From Pseudomonas sp. NBRC 111124 (GTDB taxonomy: Bacteria > Pseudomonadota > Gammaproteobacteria > Pseudomonadales > Pseudomonadaceae): a DNA stretch of 64,000 nucleotides. Position numbers and translations under genes: made by a program. Under the pieces are notes generated by a model. That model saw only the letters and a program-made list of their open reading frames with translations, was not told where the DNA came from and made no database searches. Positions 45,501-53,288 of this stretch are shown piece after piece (the first letter of the stretch is position 1; every line of letters starts with the position of its first letter). The stretch lies in NCBI RefSeq assembly GCF_001320245.1, contig NZ_BCBA01000039.1, forward strand, positions 1 to 64,000. Reading direction: 5' to 3'.

Positions 45501-45881
45501 ACCGACCACCAACAACAGTCGAATTTTGCGCCGCCAGAAGAAGCCGTAGCGTCCCTTCAAATGCGCCCTCAACTCGGGTATGCCGAATGGATCCTCAGCA
45601 TTAGAAACCACGTTACTGCCGGTCGAACGAGTCCAGTTGACTGCGAGCTTTTGTCCCATCAGAGCAATAAAATCTCTCGCGCCCAACATTCGGATAGCCA
45701 ATTCGCCGACGCCATCGAGAAAGAGAAATATCAAACAGCCGATCAACAACACTGCTGACCATTGCAAGCGTGCAGTCTCACTCCTCACCTGCACTGCGGG
45801 ATTATCGACCCAGATCAATACCCCACCCGCAACGAGCAAACACAGGATTACTATCCAGACGCTGATTCTCTTCTTTTTCAC
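42561..45881 (-). CDS. tssM: T6SS inner-membrane protein TssM (IcmF)
   Basis: A protein of about 1106 residues bridging the envelope. Two membrane segments near the N-terminus (about 7-26 and 41-60), a cytoplasmic domain, a third segment near 365-385 (LGLASIWGIGLLLSF), then a long periplasmic part ending in the IcmF C-terminal domain that binds TssJ. The cytoplasmic P-loop is lost: the site reads LLVVGESEQIEAIAPG with no GKS/T. GTG 45881 with AGGGA upstream is preferred to TTG 45887. The first 300 bp are AT-rich, unlike the rest. Confidence 0.92.
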   Translation of the reverse strand: MKKKRISVWIVILCLLVAGGVLIWVDNPAVQVRSETARLQWSAVLLIGCLIFLFLDGVGELAIRMLGARDFIALMGQKLAVNWTRSTGSNVVSNAEDPFGIPELRAHLKGRYGFFWRRKIRLLLVVGESEQIEAIAPGLSEQRWLEGQNTVLLWAGSIQGEPQDALLLQWRGLCRNRALNGVVWVLNKDQSNNVSAMNDSVRRLQNLAKTLRCQLLLHVWQVCDSMWPQHAREIGAVGCMLPVPLSPVRLADHLGMLAQPLREQGLSQLQKDPDHDFLLRLSRDVATEGVSAWCAALSALFRRRDVWLRGVWFSLPLRLQNNLRADHHWPEDPAWSGILDDRSARARRLGWHPARVAYVSALGLASIWGIGLLLSFASNRAEVGQIAAAYSALQQPVAGIDTKQALGELVRELSRLDYRSEHGAPWYQRFGLNRSHELREAVWPLYTQANNQLLRDPAVAELEKRLKALVNLPPASPQRAKQAQQTYNYLKAYLMLARPEKADAAFLAQTLGAAEPALWTFYGEHLPEHPDWAIKADPRLIAQTRQVLLRELGQRNAESSLYQQVLDTAANHYPALGLQQMVGDTDASALFASAEQVPGVFTRQAWEGQVRAAIEDAAQARREEIDWVLSDHPNDIAKALSPDQLRERLTTRYFHDYSSAWLGFLNSLRWQQGQSLSDVIAQLTLMSDVRQSPLITLMNTLSYQGQAGVRGQALADSLIESAQKLVGQKAAPIIDQLPQTPSGPLDSTFSPLMALLGEESEGRSVDGRLSLQAFLTRVTGVRLKLQQVVNAPDPEAMIQTLAQTVFQGKGANLTDTQAYGNLIAASLGADWGPAANTLFVQPLDQAWQQILQPSSAGLNRAWQRAIVDEWQGAFSGRYPFAATSSDASLPMLGQMIRADSGRIEQFLAQQLTGLLRKEGSRWVADARQSQGLRFNPDFLTAINQLSQLADVLYTDGGMGLSFELQGKPVRDVVQTTFVLNGEKHHYFNQRESWQRFRWPGQGDHPGISLTWSSVHTGERLFADYQGTWGLIRLLEQANVMALDDGDSRFRVVLDAPDGLGLTWHLRTELGEGPLALLKLRGFSLPREIFLVEGRDTPRYTQNGGIE

Positions 45882-45903
45882 GATCAATCCCTAATTCAAG
45901 AGC

Positions 45904-47109
45904 TCATGCAGGCCGGACAATAAAAATTTGAGCAGAGGCATCGTGTAGCAGGACCACCTGCGGACCGTCCTCCGCCTTGGCACACTCACTAGCAACGATT
46001 AATGCGACATTACCTACTGCACATCCAGGCAAACCAAACGAATCATCCAATCGATGACACCTGGCCACGTTAAAAGGGAAACGTGCCGCATTCACAGCGA
46101 TACTTGTCTCACGTAAAACGTCGCCAGGCACCTGCGCCTGCCAACTGAAGTACGTTTCTTCTCCGGCACGCAGTTTCCCCCAAAGAAATGCATCCGTAAC
46201 TGCATCCTTGATAGAGCGACCAGCGCACTCAAGTTGGACAGGGCGATGAACCAGGGCGATCGAATCAATTTTTTGCGTTGTACACCACTGCGAAGAGCCC
46301 AACAACACAGCTGTCACGGTCTCGGCCTGTTCGGCAACGGGGTTTAGAAAAAGATTAATTTCGACGGACACTAACAACTGATGTCGTTCCGGCGCATCCA
46401 ACCAAGTGTCCAGCCACATTACGCCATCATCGTCCATTGCAAAGACCACGCTATCCGTTAAACGGGGGTTGGTGGTAACTGTAGACCAAATAGACAGAAG
46501 CTCTTCATTGCAAAGCACTTGGTTATGCCTGATACGAACATCCACAGCAAGACTGCGCGCCCCGATCTCTAAATCAGACTCCAACCCACGTACAACTTGT
46601 TGTAAAAATCCACGTAAACGCTTAGCGTATTCGGACTTTGAGTGATTTTGTACCGACGGTTTTAATTGGCTCAACCGCATTGTCAAGGCTTGCCTTTCCA
46701 GATAAATAGGCTGGAGAGGCTTACTACCCAAACGCAGGGCCTGAGCAAGTTGATTATTACCCGCCCCGGAACAATAGGATACGGCCAATACGGCAACCGT
46801 ACGCTGGCCGCGCCGAATGAGTGACCGCTCCGACTCATCGCGACTCTCATTCCAACTCTCTATATAATCTCGATGTTTCTCGTACGCCAACAAACGCAGT
46901 GCGTAGATCACTAACCCGGCAATCAAAACTCCTAATAATGCGCAGATCCAAAACCACAATGATGTATGCCAACTGTCCGCCCGCCAAAGCAGGACCATCA
47001 ACCCGCCAACGACGAGCGAACAAAGCAAGATGACCACACCCCATCGCCAGTGCCGAGGTTGCCGGGGTAGCAATCGCCTCTCGGGTAATGAGTTCAGGTC
47101 AACTGCCAT
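45904..47109 (-). CDS. T6SS-associated membrane protein of unknown function
   Basis: A 401-residue protein I do not recognise. Two membrane segments close together (about 24-43 and 51-70) leave a small periplasmic loop. The C-terminal 330 residues are cytoplasmic and globular, with conserved-looking VLAVSYCSGAGNNQLAQAL near 110 and LLGSSQWCTTQKIDSIALVHRP near 270; the alternation resembles an alpha/beta fold. It lies between PAAR and tssM in AT-rich DNA. Roles in effector loading or membrane-complex assembly are possible; nothing decides between them. Confidence 0.75.
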   Translation of the reverse strand: MAVDLNSLPERRLLPRQPRHWRWGVVILLCSLVVGGLMVLLWRADSWHTSLWFWICALLGVLIAGLVIYALRLLAYEKHRDYIESWNESRDESERSLIRRGQRTVAVLAVSYCSGAGNNQLAQALRLGSKPLQPIYLERQALTMRLSQLKPSVQNHSKSEYAKRLRGFLQQVVRGLESDLEIGARSLAVDVRIRHNQVLCNEELLSIWSTVTTNPRLTDSVVFAMDDDGVMWLDTWLDAPERHQLLVSVEINLFLNPVAEQAETVTAVLLGSSQWCTTQKIDSIALVHRPVQLECAGRSIKDAVTDAFLWGKLRAGEETYFSWQAQVPGDVLRETSIAVNAARFPFNVARCHRLDDSFGLPGCAVGNVALIVASECAKAEDGPQVVLLHDASAQIFIVRPA

Positions 47110-47110
47110 C

Positions 47111-47374
47111 TCACCGCCTACCTGCTTGAGGAAGCGACGTGATTAACTCACAACCACAGGAACAGCAATGACCGTCTAAAGCAATGGGCCGACCTTTAAC
47201 TTTCGAACCTGTATCCCCCTCTGCTATTTCATTCACGCCGTGCCCAGGTATTGGACAAAAAACAGCATCACCTACGCAAGCGACATCAAGCTGCATGAAT
47301 TTCAATCCACGGGCACCGGCAAGTACCTTGCCCCCCGAAGACAGTTTATCGCCAACACGAATAACTCCGCGCAT
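47111..47374 (-). CDS. PAAR-domain spike protein
   Basis: An 87-residue PAAR protein: MRGVIRVGDKLSSGGKVLAG, then ACVGDAVFCPIPGHGVNEIAEG and the C-terminal CCSCGCEL. His and Cys residues (Cys in VFCPIPGHG, and CCSCGC) bind the zinc that sharpens the tip. It sits on the VgrG trimer. ATG 47374 is given; a GTG at 47386 would add four residues. It lies 2 bp upstream of the unknown membrane protein gene and downstream of the SUMF1 gene. Confidence 0.92.
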   Translation of the reverse strand: MRGVIRVGDKLSSGGKVLAGARGLKFMQLDVACVGDAVFCPIPGHGVNEIAEGDTGSKVKGRPIALDGHCCSCGCELITSLPQAGRR

Positions 47375-47458
47375 ATCAATAAGCACCCAATAATAAAATC
47401 ACTACCCGCCTTTCAGGCAGCCCAAATTTAAATGCCCCCTGAAATATTGAGCTCACCG

Positions 47459-48475
47459 CTACTCAATCCGACTGTCACTATTAACAACGCACCTAGCCGT
47501 TTTATCGCCCAACACAATCAGTTTATGTTCAAATGCATAACCATGCGGATTCTCAGGGGTTCTGTGCACATTCACTCCTCCTCCCCAGCTTGGATTGGCA
47601 TATGCCTGACCACGTGCAACTTTTGTATCCCGGCCATAGTAGTCCTTGGTAACGGGTGTCTCCGGCCCCTGGGGGTCAATTTCAGGGGAGTACTGATAAT
47701 AATTTTCGTCATACCAATCTTTAACCCACTCCAGCCCATTATCCGACATGGCATAAAGGCCCAACGGATTGGGAGGAAACCTGTCTACCGGCAAGGGCGT
47801 GAGCCCCTTCGTGCTCCACCCCATTTGTCTAGCAAACTCCCTACGATCTCGAGAAGTAGAAATGTTAATTCCTTTCGGCCCTCCCCCATATTTAGTAAAA
47901 CCATCATTTGTCTGCTTATAAGTACCGTCATCAGTGGCCACCATCAAAAACTGCCCGCGGCTGCGTGCCGCGTACTCCCACTGGGCCTCAGTGGGTAATG
48001 AGAAAGGAAGATTGGACACTTTAGCCAGCCAGTTGCAATAGCGGTCGGCTTCATACCAGTCCATATGCGCTGGCAAATTAGGTAAAGAATTAATGTTCTT
48101 CCACTTTTCCTGTATCCCCCCCACTTCAAAAGAACGCAACTTAAGACCACTGCTTTTAAGATACATCTCAAACTCTTTATTCGAGATCTTAAATCTTGCA
48201 ATAGAAAAGGTACTCAACTTGACCTTATGTACTGGCCGGCTATCTCCATCACTATCATAAGACATTTGCTCCGGCCCATACTCTAAGCCATAATCCCCCA
48301 TCAAATATTCACCCCCCTCAACAAACACCAAGTCCCTTTTTACTTCTTCGACAAAATGCTTCATCTCTATCGGCGTTATCCCGAGGTCCTTATAATCAAC
48401 TCCGCTCGCCAACTGGTCACAGCCTGACAAACTCAAAAAAACCAAACAAAATATAGACACCTTAAAAATCTTCAC
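47459..48475 (-). CDS. SUMF1 (FGE-sulfatase fold) lipoprotein, candidate immunity protein
   Basis: A 338-residue lipoprotein (signal ending LSLSGC). The rest is a SUMF1/formylglycine-generating-enzyme fold: DLVFVEGGEYLMGD, PVHKVKLSTFSIARFKISN, SLPTEAQWEYAAR, FPPNPLGLYAMSDNGLEWV. The usual RGGSW and GFR blocks are replaced (KVARGQAYANPSW, ARCVVNSD), so enzyme activity is doubtful. It follows the candidate effector by 21 bp and faces the periplasm, as an immunity protein against a periplasmic or membrane-acting toxin would. That is inference. GTG 48475 has GGAG 5 nt upstream. Confidence 0.8.
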   Translation of the reverse strand: MKIFKVSIFCLVFLSLSGCDQLASGVDYKDLGITPIEMKHFVEEVKRDLVFVEGGEYLMGDYGLEYGPEQMSYDSDGDSRPVHKVKLSTFSIARFKISNKEFEMYLKSSGLKLRSFEVGGIQEKWKNINSLPNLPAHMDWYEADRYCNWLAKVSNLPFSLPTEAQWEYAARSRGQFLMVATDDGTYKQTNDGFTKYGGGPKGINISTSRDRREFARQMGWSTKGLTPLPVDRFPPNPLGLYAMSDNGLEWVKDWYDENYYQYSPEIDPQGPETPVTKDYYGRDTKVARGQAYANPSWGGGVNVHRTPENPHGYAFEHKLIVLGDKTARCVVNSDSRIE

Positions 48476-48496
48476 GACCACTCCAATTAGATTTAC

Positions 48497-50764
48497 TCAG
48501 ACAATATCCGCACTACAAGGACCAAACTTGCAGCGTCGCGGGTAATTCGGATTACGACCAACGTTTAGCTTATAATAGACTGTATCATTCATAGCGAGCG
48601 CATAACCAGAAGAACCAAACTCCTTCAACCGATCATAAATTATGGCCAATTCGCTTCGCTCATATTTTATTTCATAGAATTCTCTGTCTCGATCCCTCCC
48701 TAACTCAAGAAAGTCTACCAAGCTTCGCTCATGCCGCTCGACGGCGTCCAACTCATCGTATCCCTCTGATGGGCCATTCCCTTGCGCATTGACACGAGAC
48801 AATACTTTATGCCACTCCGGCTTGCTCTGAATACTTCTGAGCACACAAAGCACCGCCTCTTTTCGTTCGCCGTAGCGATCGAGAAACCCGATGTTTCCTG
48901 GATCTATATTATCCCACTTACCATGACGCGTTAGAAGGTGAAGCAATATACCCTTAGCTTCAGGTGTGTAGCGCAACAGATCCAACTGTCGAGTGATAAC
49001 ATTTTTAGCTAACTGATTCCGTCGTCTCGAAGCATCAATACTCTTCTTCGTCTCATCAGCCAATTCACCAACCTGTTTTGTGAAATCGTCTGCAATGTTT
49101 TCAATTGTTTTTTTTACGAGTGAGTAATACTCATATACATTAGCTTCAACGACCTCCATTTGCATAACACAATACTTCGTATACACTTCAAATGCATCCT
49201 CATCCATAACTCTAAAAAAACCATAATTCCTTTCATTCAATTGATAAATCAACCAAGCACCAAACTCCAGAAAGGTATTGCCATCCACCTCACAAATAAA
49301 GCCACCTTTGGCACCCGCCCCTTTGCATAGAGAGGCTGCAAAATGAAAACAAAACTTCCCATTAATAAAAGTACAATGAAAACTCAAGCCGGCACCCACC
49401 CCCGCCAACCCTGCAATACTGGGTCCTATTTTACAAAAATCGACGTACTCTCCAGTAGTCTCCAATATACCGCCATTTGTTTCCCCTGCCGCTGTCGGCT
49501 TTAACCATTGCAGTGATCCCGTCAGTGTTCCTTCCGCCCTCGCACCCGCAAAAGCTTCTGCCGAAAGTTTTATCCCTTCATCTTCACTGCTCATCTGCTT
49601 ATGAAAATCGTAAGCTTTGCTTTTTCTTTCACTGAAAGGTCTCAAACGACCAGGTTGGCCCATGACGGTTTGCTGGTCACCACTCCTGACTACCTGGAAT
49701 TGAGCCTCCACCTGAAGCGTCGCTCCAATAAATGCGGCCAAGCGAACGTTCAAACTTAGGCGCATCATCCCTAAATCAAACGGGACTCCGTTCTCATCAG
49801 AGGGGTTAACTGTAAGCGCCCATCCGATGCGATCCGGGGCGTAAATTGAAAAGGACGCTATGCCGGCAGCCGCAGTTAAGCTGCCGCCACCCTCTGCTTT
49901 GATGGAGAACTGTTGCTTACGTGGATCAATTTCAACATTTGCGCCGAAATTGGAAACAAAGCGCATAAACTGTGCTCCGCCCTCAAAATCAATATGCCCC
50001 CCCCACGTTGCCTCACATTGTGCGGCAGCATTCCAGCTATCCGCCCAGTCAAAAAGTGAACAATCCATACTCAGCGCCTCAGGATCAAAACCAAGGCCTG
50101 CCCATTTGACAACATCCTTCAGATCAATTTTTATTTTTGGCCAATTCAATCCGGCAAGTTGCCTCTTAAGCTTCTTGTCGTCTATGCGTCGAATTTTTCC
50201 ATCACTGCGTCGCTCAAAGATACTTTCAGCGCCGCCTTTCTTGTCACTACTTTTCAACGACACAGTATGGAGTTTTCTGCCATCCTTGCCTTTACTGTAG
50301 TAACCTTTTTTTACATAAACTACAGGCGCTCGTTTCTCACCCGCTTTTCTTTTAGCAGACTGACCACTAACAGGAACGAGCTCCACAACATCATTATATT
50401 TCATGTCTTGGGTAGAAAACTCACCAATTTTTTCTTTTAACTTTTCTCGCTTCAACTCTAAATTTTTCTCAGCTTGCACTACAGCGTCATGAAATGACGC
50501 CTCAGGCGCTGCTGTGGTTTCTGCAGCAATTCCATATTTTTCAATTGCAACGGAGTAATTGATTTTCTCCTGATGAAAATCATTTACACACTGCTGCATT
50601 TCCTTCCAATGCGCCTCAAACTCTGCAGCCTCACTGTCAGCAATAAAAACCAACTCTTCGGTTTCCGGACAAAAATAACACTGTACCGATTGATGATGAA
50701 CCACTACAACGGGTTTACTTTTGCAAATCCTGCTCTCTGCTACTGAGATATCCGCTCCGCCCAT
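48497..50764 (-). CDS. Candidate T6SS effector linked to VgrG
   Basis: A 755-residue protein of unknown activity, 17 bp after vgrG. The N-terminus (about 1-110) has a cysteine pair (VQCYFCPETEEL) and a helical part. A basic segment (about 150-215, KRKAGEKRAPVVYVKKGYY) precedes a central glycine/alanine-rich beta-type region (about 270-500; SIKAEGGGSLTAAAGIASFS, GPSIAGLAGVGAGLSF). The C-terminus (about 530-720) is helical and charged (TIENIADDFTKQVGELADET). No nuclease, lipase, amidase or NADase motif was found. Pore formation is possible. Codon use is AT-rich compared with the tss genes. Confidence 0.75.
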   Translation of the reverse strand: MGGADISVAESRICKSKPVVVVHHQSVQCYFCPETEELVFIADSEAAEFEAHWKEMQQCVNDFHQEKINYSVAIEKYGIAAETTAAPEASFHDAVVQAEKNLELKREKLKEKIGEFSTQDMKYNDVVELVPVSGQSAKRKAGEKRAPVVYVKKGYYSKGKDGRKLHTVSLKSSDKKGGAESIFERRSDGKIRRIDDKKLKRQLAGLNWPKIKIDLKDVVKWAGLGFDPEALSMDCSLFDWADSWNAAAQCEATWGGHIDFEGGAQFMRFVSNFGANVEIDPRKQQFSIKAEGGGSLTAAAGIASFSIYAPDRIGWALTVNPSDENGVPFDLGMMRLSLNVRLAAFIGATLQVEAQFQVVRSGDQQTVMGQPGRLRPFSERKSKAYDFHKQMSSEDEGIKLSAEAFAGARAEGTLTGSLQWLKPTAAGETNGGILETTGEYVDFCKIGPSIAGLAGVGAGLSFHCTFINGKFCFHFAASLCKGAGAKGGFICEVDGNTFLEFGAWLIYQLNERNYGFFRVMDEDAFEVYTKYCVMQMEVVEANVYEYYSLVKKTIENIADDFTKQVGELADETKKSIDASRRRNQLAKNVITRQLDLLRYTPEAKGILLHLLTRHGKWDNIDPGNIGFLDRYGERKEAVLCVLRSIQSKPEWHKVLSRVNAQGNGPSEGYDELDAVERHERSLVDFLELGRDRDREFYEIKYERSELAIIYDRLKEFGSSGYALAMNDTVYYKLNVGRNPNYPRRCKFGPCSADIV

Positions 50765-50781
50765 TTCCTATCACTCCGAAG

Positions 50782-53286
50782 TTACTCAAAGAATAACTTT
50801 ATGGTTTGAAGATCAATTCCATAGTGGGATTGTGTATAACCATTCCCATCTGTCATGCCTCTCAGCACGCTGCCATCGGCAGCTTCAATACGATACCGTA
50901 CGTAAGGTTTTGGCTGGTCACTGACTTTATCTCTAACTTGAAAGCCACCTTGCATGGGATTGCTGTAAACAGGATCTTCCAGAATCATCGGTACCAGGGC
51001 CTTCTCCAATGAGGCAGTGCCTCCCCAAGCGATATTGTCATTCTTGATATGCAGTTCACCCGGGGCACCGATCTCAATAGATCCGTCTTTTATCTTGATA
51101 TAGGCACCTCTGCTAACCAGAGTGATGCCGTGCTGAGCATTGAGAACGATCTCGCCATTACTGCTATTTAAAGCAAGTTCCTTGTCTGCTTGTAACGTCA
51201 TCGCATCGCTTTGTGCCTGAATGTCCACAGGGCCACGAGCCGCAATTAATCTGAGCCCTAACTTTTGGGCGAACAGACTGATTGCCTCACCTGCGGCCAC
51301 GCTAAAACGTTTGAATAGGCTGAAGTCAGCACTATCACCAGCCGTAGCTGTAATAGAGTTTTCTGCCGATAGTTGGATGTTTGCAGGTGTAACCATAGCT
51401 ATCCCGGCAGGTGCCGAGGCAAGGAGTCCCGCATCTTTGAGCCGCGCCAATGCCTCCCGCAGGCTCTGTTGGGCCTGATTATCAGCTGGTAATGCTCCCG
51501 ACACAGCTGCGCTTTGCGCCAGTGCGTTCACTAATGCCAGAGCGTTATTGAGCTGAGCCAACGCTGCTCCCATCTCCAGCATTGTCCCTTGGGCTTGAGG
51601 CTGAGCATCAGCACTGATGAAGATGCCACTGCCGCCACGGATCGCGGCATGCCCATCGGTGCGCAGTTCCGCGCCCTCCCCGCGTGGCCGGCGATCGGCG
51701 TCGACCAGATGCCCGAGATTTAGTTGAGTCTTGCCACTGTGCTCCGTACTGAGCTTGATGTGCTCCTTCCCACGCGTATCGTCCAGGCGAAACTTGTTGT
51801 TGGCCGGGGTCCGCAGCACATTGCGTTTATAGTTGCGCAGCGTCACGTGGTCGGGATGTTCACTGTCGTGCAAGGCATAGGCGATGTAGGGCCGGTCCGG
51901 GTCGCCTTGCTCGAACGCCACCGCCACTTCGGTACCGCAGATCAGCGGCAGGTGCAGGCCATGGGTGTCACCGGCGTAGGGGCGTGCCAGCCGCAGCCAG
52001 ACACTCTCCTCGCCTGCTCGCCAGGTGTCCCGGTCGAACAGGAAATTGACCCGGTAGCGTCCCTCCATATCGATATGGCCGTAAGGATCGTTCTTTTGCG
52101 TACTGGTGACCCGCGCCGGCACCGTACCGGCAATCTGTGGCTTGCCCAGCAATCCCGGCCGAAAGCCTATCGTCTCCGAGTAGGGAATCGCGTCGAACTT
52201 GGCTTCCAGGCTACGGTCGCGTGCTGCCTCGACGGTCAAATGGGTGATGACCACGCCAGGTTCGAAGACCTGTGGCGCCCCGTCAGAGACCGTCAGCACT
52301 TGCCCTGGGGCCAGCGTCACGCTGCTGCTGACACCGTTGCAACGGGTCTGGTCGTTGAGAAAGCGTTCATGATTCAGGCGCGCATAGAAGTAACCGCTTT
52401 CGCTGAGCAGGTCCTCATCCTGGTCAATTGCGTCACCCAGCGCGGTATAGGGTTCACCGTAGTGGTAGCCTTCGCCGTACGTGGTGGTGTCGCCGCGGCT
52501 CTGGTCAACTTCACCATCCAGAAAGGCGGCTGCGTCCCGGTGGTGGTAGGCACGCACGTTGATGTGTTGCTCCACCACCTGATGCTCAACCTGCAGCGCC
52601 CATACGCCGTCCTGGCCATTGCTGGTCAAACCCGACAGGGGGCGATGCGGCAGTTGGATGCCGAACTGGTAGTGGCGCTGATGGTCGTGAAACTCGACCA
52701 CATCGGTGTAAAGCCGATCGTCGTGGGAGAAGCGATACCAGATGCCGACTTCCGCCAGCAGACGGCTGATGAAGCTCAGATCGCTCTCGCCGTACTGCAT
52801 GACCTGTTCGCGCTTGGGGTATTCGCGTGCCAGGTCGAACACGAAGTGCTGCCCTTCCAGCTGATGGCGACTGCGCAGGATGCTTTCGACGATTTCCGGT
52901 ACGGACTGATGCTGATAGATCCGGTACTGCTTGCCACGCCCGAGCAATGCCAGGTGCGCTTCAAGTGTGACTTGGTAGCGGGCTTCATCACGGGAGCCGG
53001 AGACACGCTTGAAACCGCTGATCACGCCATGCAGCGTGCGTGAAGCGGCGTTGGTCACTGAGTGCTCGGCGGTGGGCTGAGACTTGCCCAGGTAGAAGCT
53101 GGCATCTTTCCCGAGGATTTGCGCCGCCTCGATATCCTGTTCCGGGGAGGTGAACGCAATGGTGTAGTTGAAGGGTTGGCTCAGCCCCTCTTTGCCGTTG
53201 AACGACAGCACATCGAGCTCGGCGGCAAGGCCCTCGACTTCAAGCTGGTAGTGGTTATGGGTGGCACCCATTATTGGCATAGCCAT
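50782..53286 (-). CDS. vgrG: T6SS spike protein VgrG (TssI) with C-terminal extension
   Basis: An 834-residue VgrG: gp27-like part (about 15-390), gp5 OB-fold (TVPARVTSTQKNDPYGHIDM, near 405), needle and a DUF2345 domain (about 600-750; PANIQLSAENSITATAGDSA, GAYIKIKDGSIEIGAPGEL). After it comes an extra domain of about 60 residues (KPYVRYRIEAADGSVLRGMTDGNG split here) of transthyretin-like appearance, likely binding the effector next door. ATG 53286 with GAGGGGG upstream is chosen. The 3' end of the gene turns AT-rich. Confidence 0.95.
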   Translation of the reverse strand: MAMPIMGATHNHYQLEVEGLAAELDVLSFNGKEGLSQPFNYTIAFTSPEQDIEAAQILGKDASFYLGKSQPTAEHSVTNAASRTLHGVISGFKRVSGSRDEARYQVTLEAHLALLGRGKQYRIYQHQSVPEIVESILRSRHQLEGQHFVFDLAREYPKREQVMQYGESDLSFISRLLAEVGIWYRFSHDDRLYTDVVEFHDHQRHYQFGIQLPHRPLSGLTSNGQDGVWALQVEHQVVEQHINVRAYHHRDAAAFLDGEVDQSRGDTTTYGEGYHYGEPYTALGDAIDQDEDLLSESGYFYARLNHERFLNDQTRCNGVSSSVTLAPGQVLTVSDGAPQVFEPGVVITHLTVEAARDRSLEAKFDAIPYSETIGFRPGLLGKPQIAGTVPARVTSTQKNDPYGHIDMEGRYRVNFLFDRDTWRAGEESVWLRLARPYAGDTHGLHLPLICGTEVAVAFEQGDPDRPYIAYALHDSEHPDHVTLRNYKRNVLRTPANNKFRLDDTRGKEHIKLSTEHSGKTQLNLGHLVDADRRPRGEGAELRTDGHAAIRGGSGIFISADAQPQAQGTMLEMGAALAQLNNALALVNALAQSAAVSGALPADNQAQQSLREALARLKDAGLLASAPAGIAMVTPANIQLSAENSITATAGDSADFSLFKRFSVAAGEAISLFAQKLGLRLIAARGPVDIQAQSDAMTLQADKELALNSSNGEIVLNAQHGITLVSRGAYIKIKDGSIEIGAPGELHIKNDNIAWGGTASLEKALVPMILEDPVYSNPMQGGFQVRDKVSDQPKPYVRYRIEAADGSVLRGMTDGNGYTQSHYGIDLQTIKLFFE

Positions 53287-53288
53287 GA

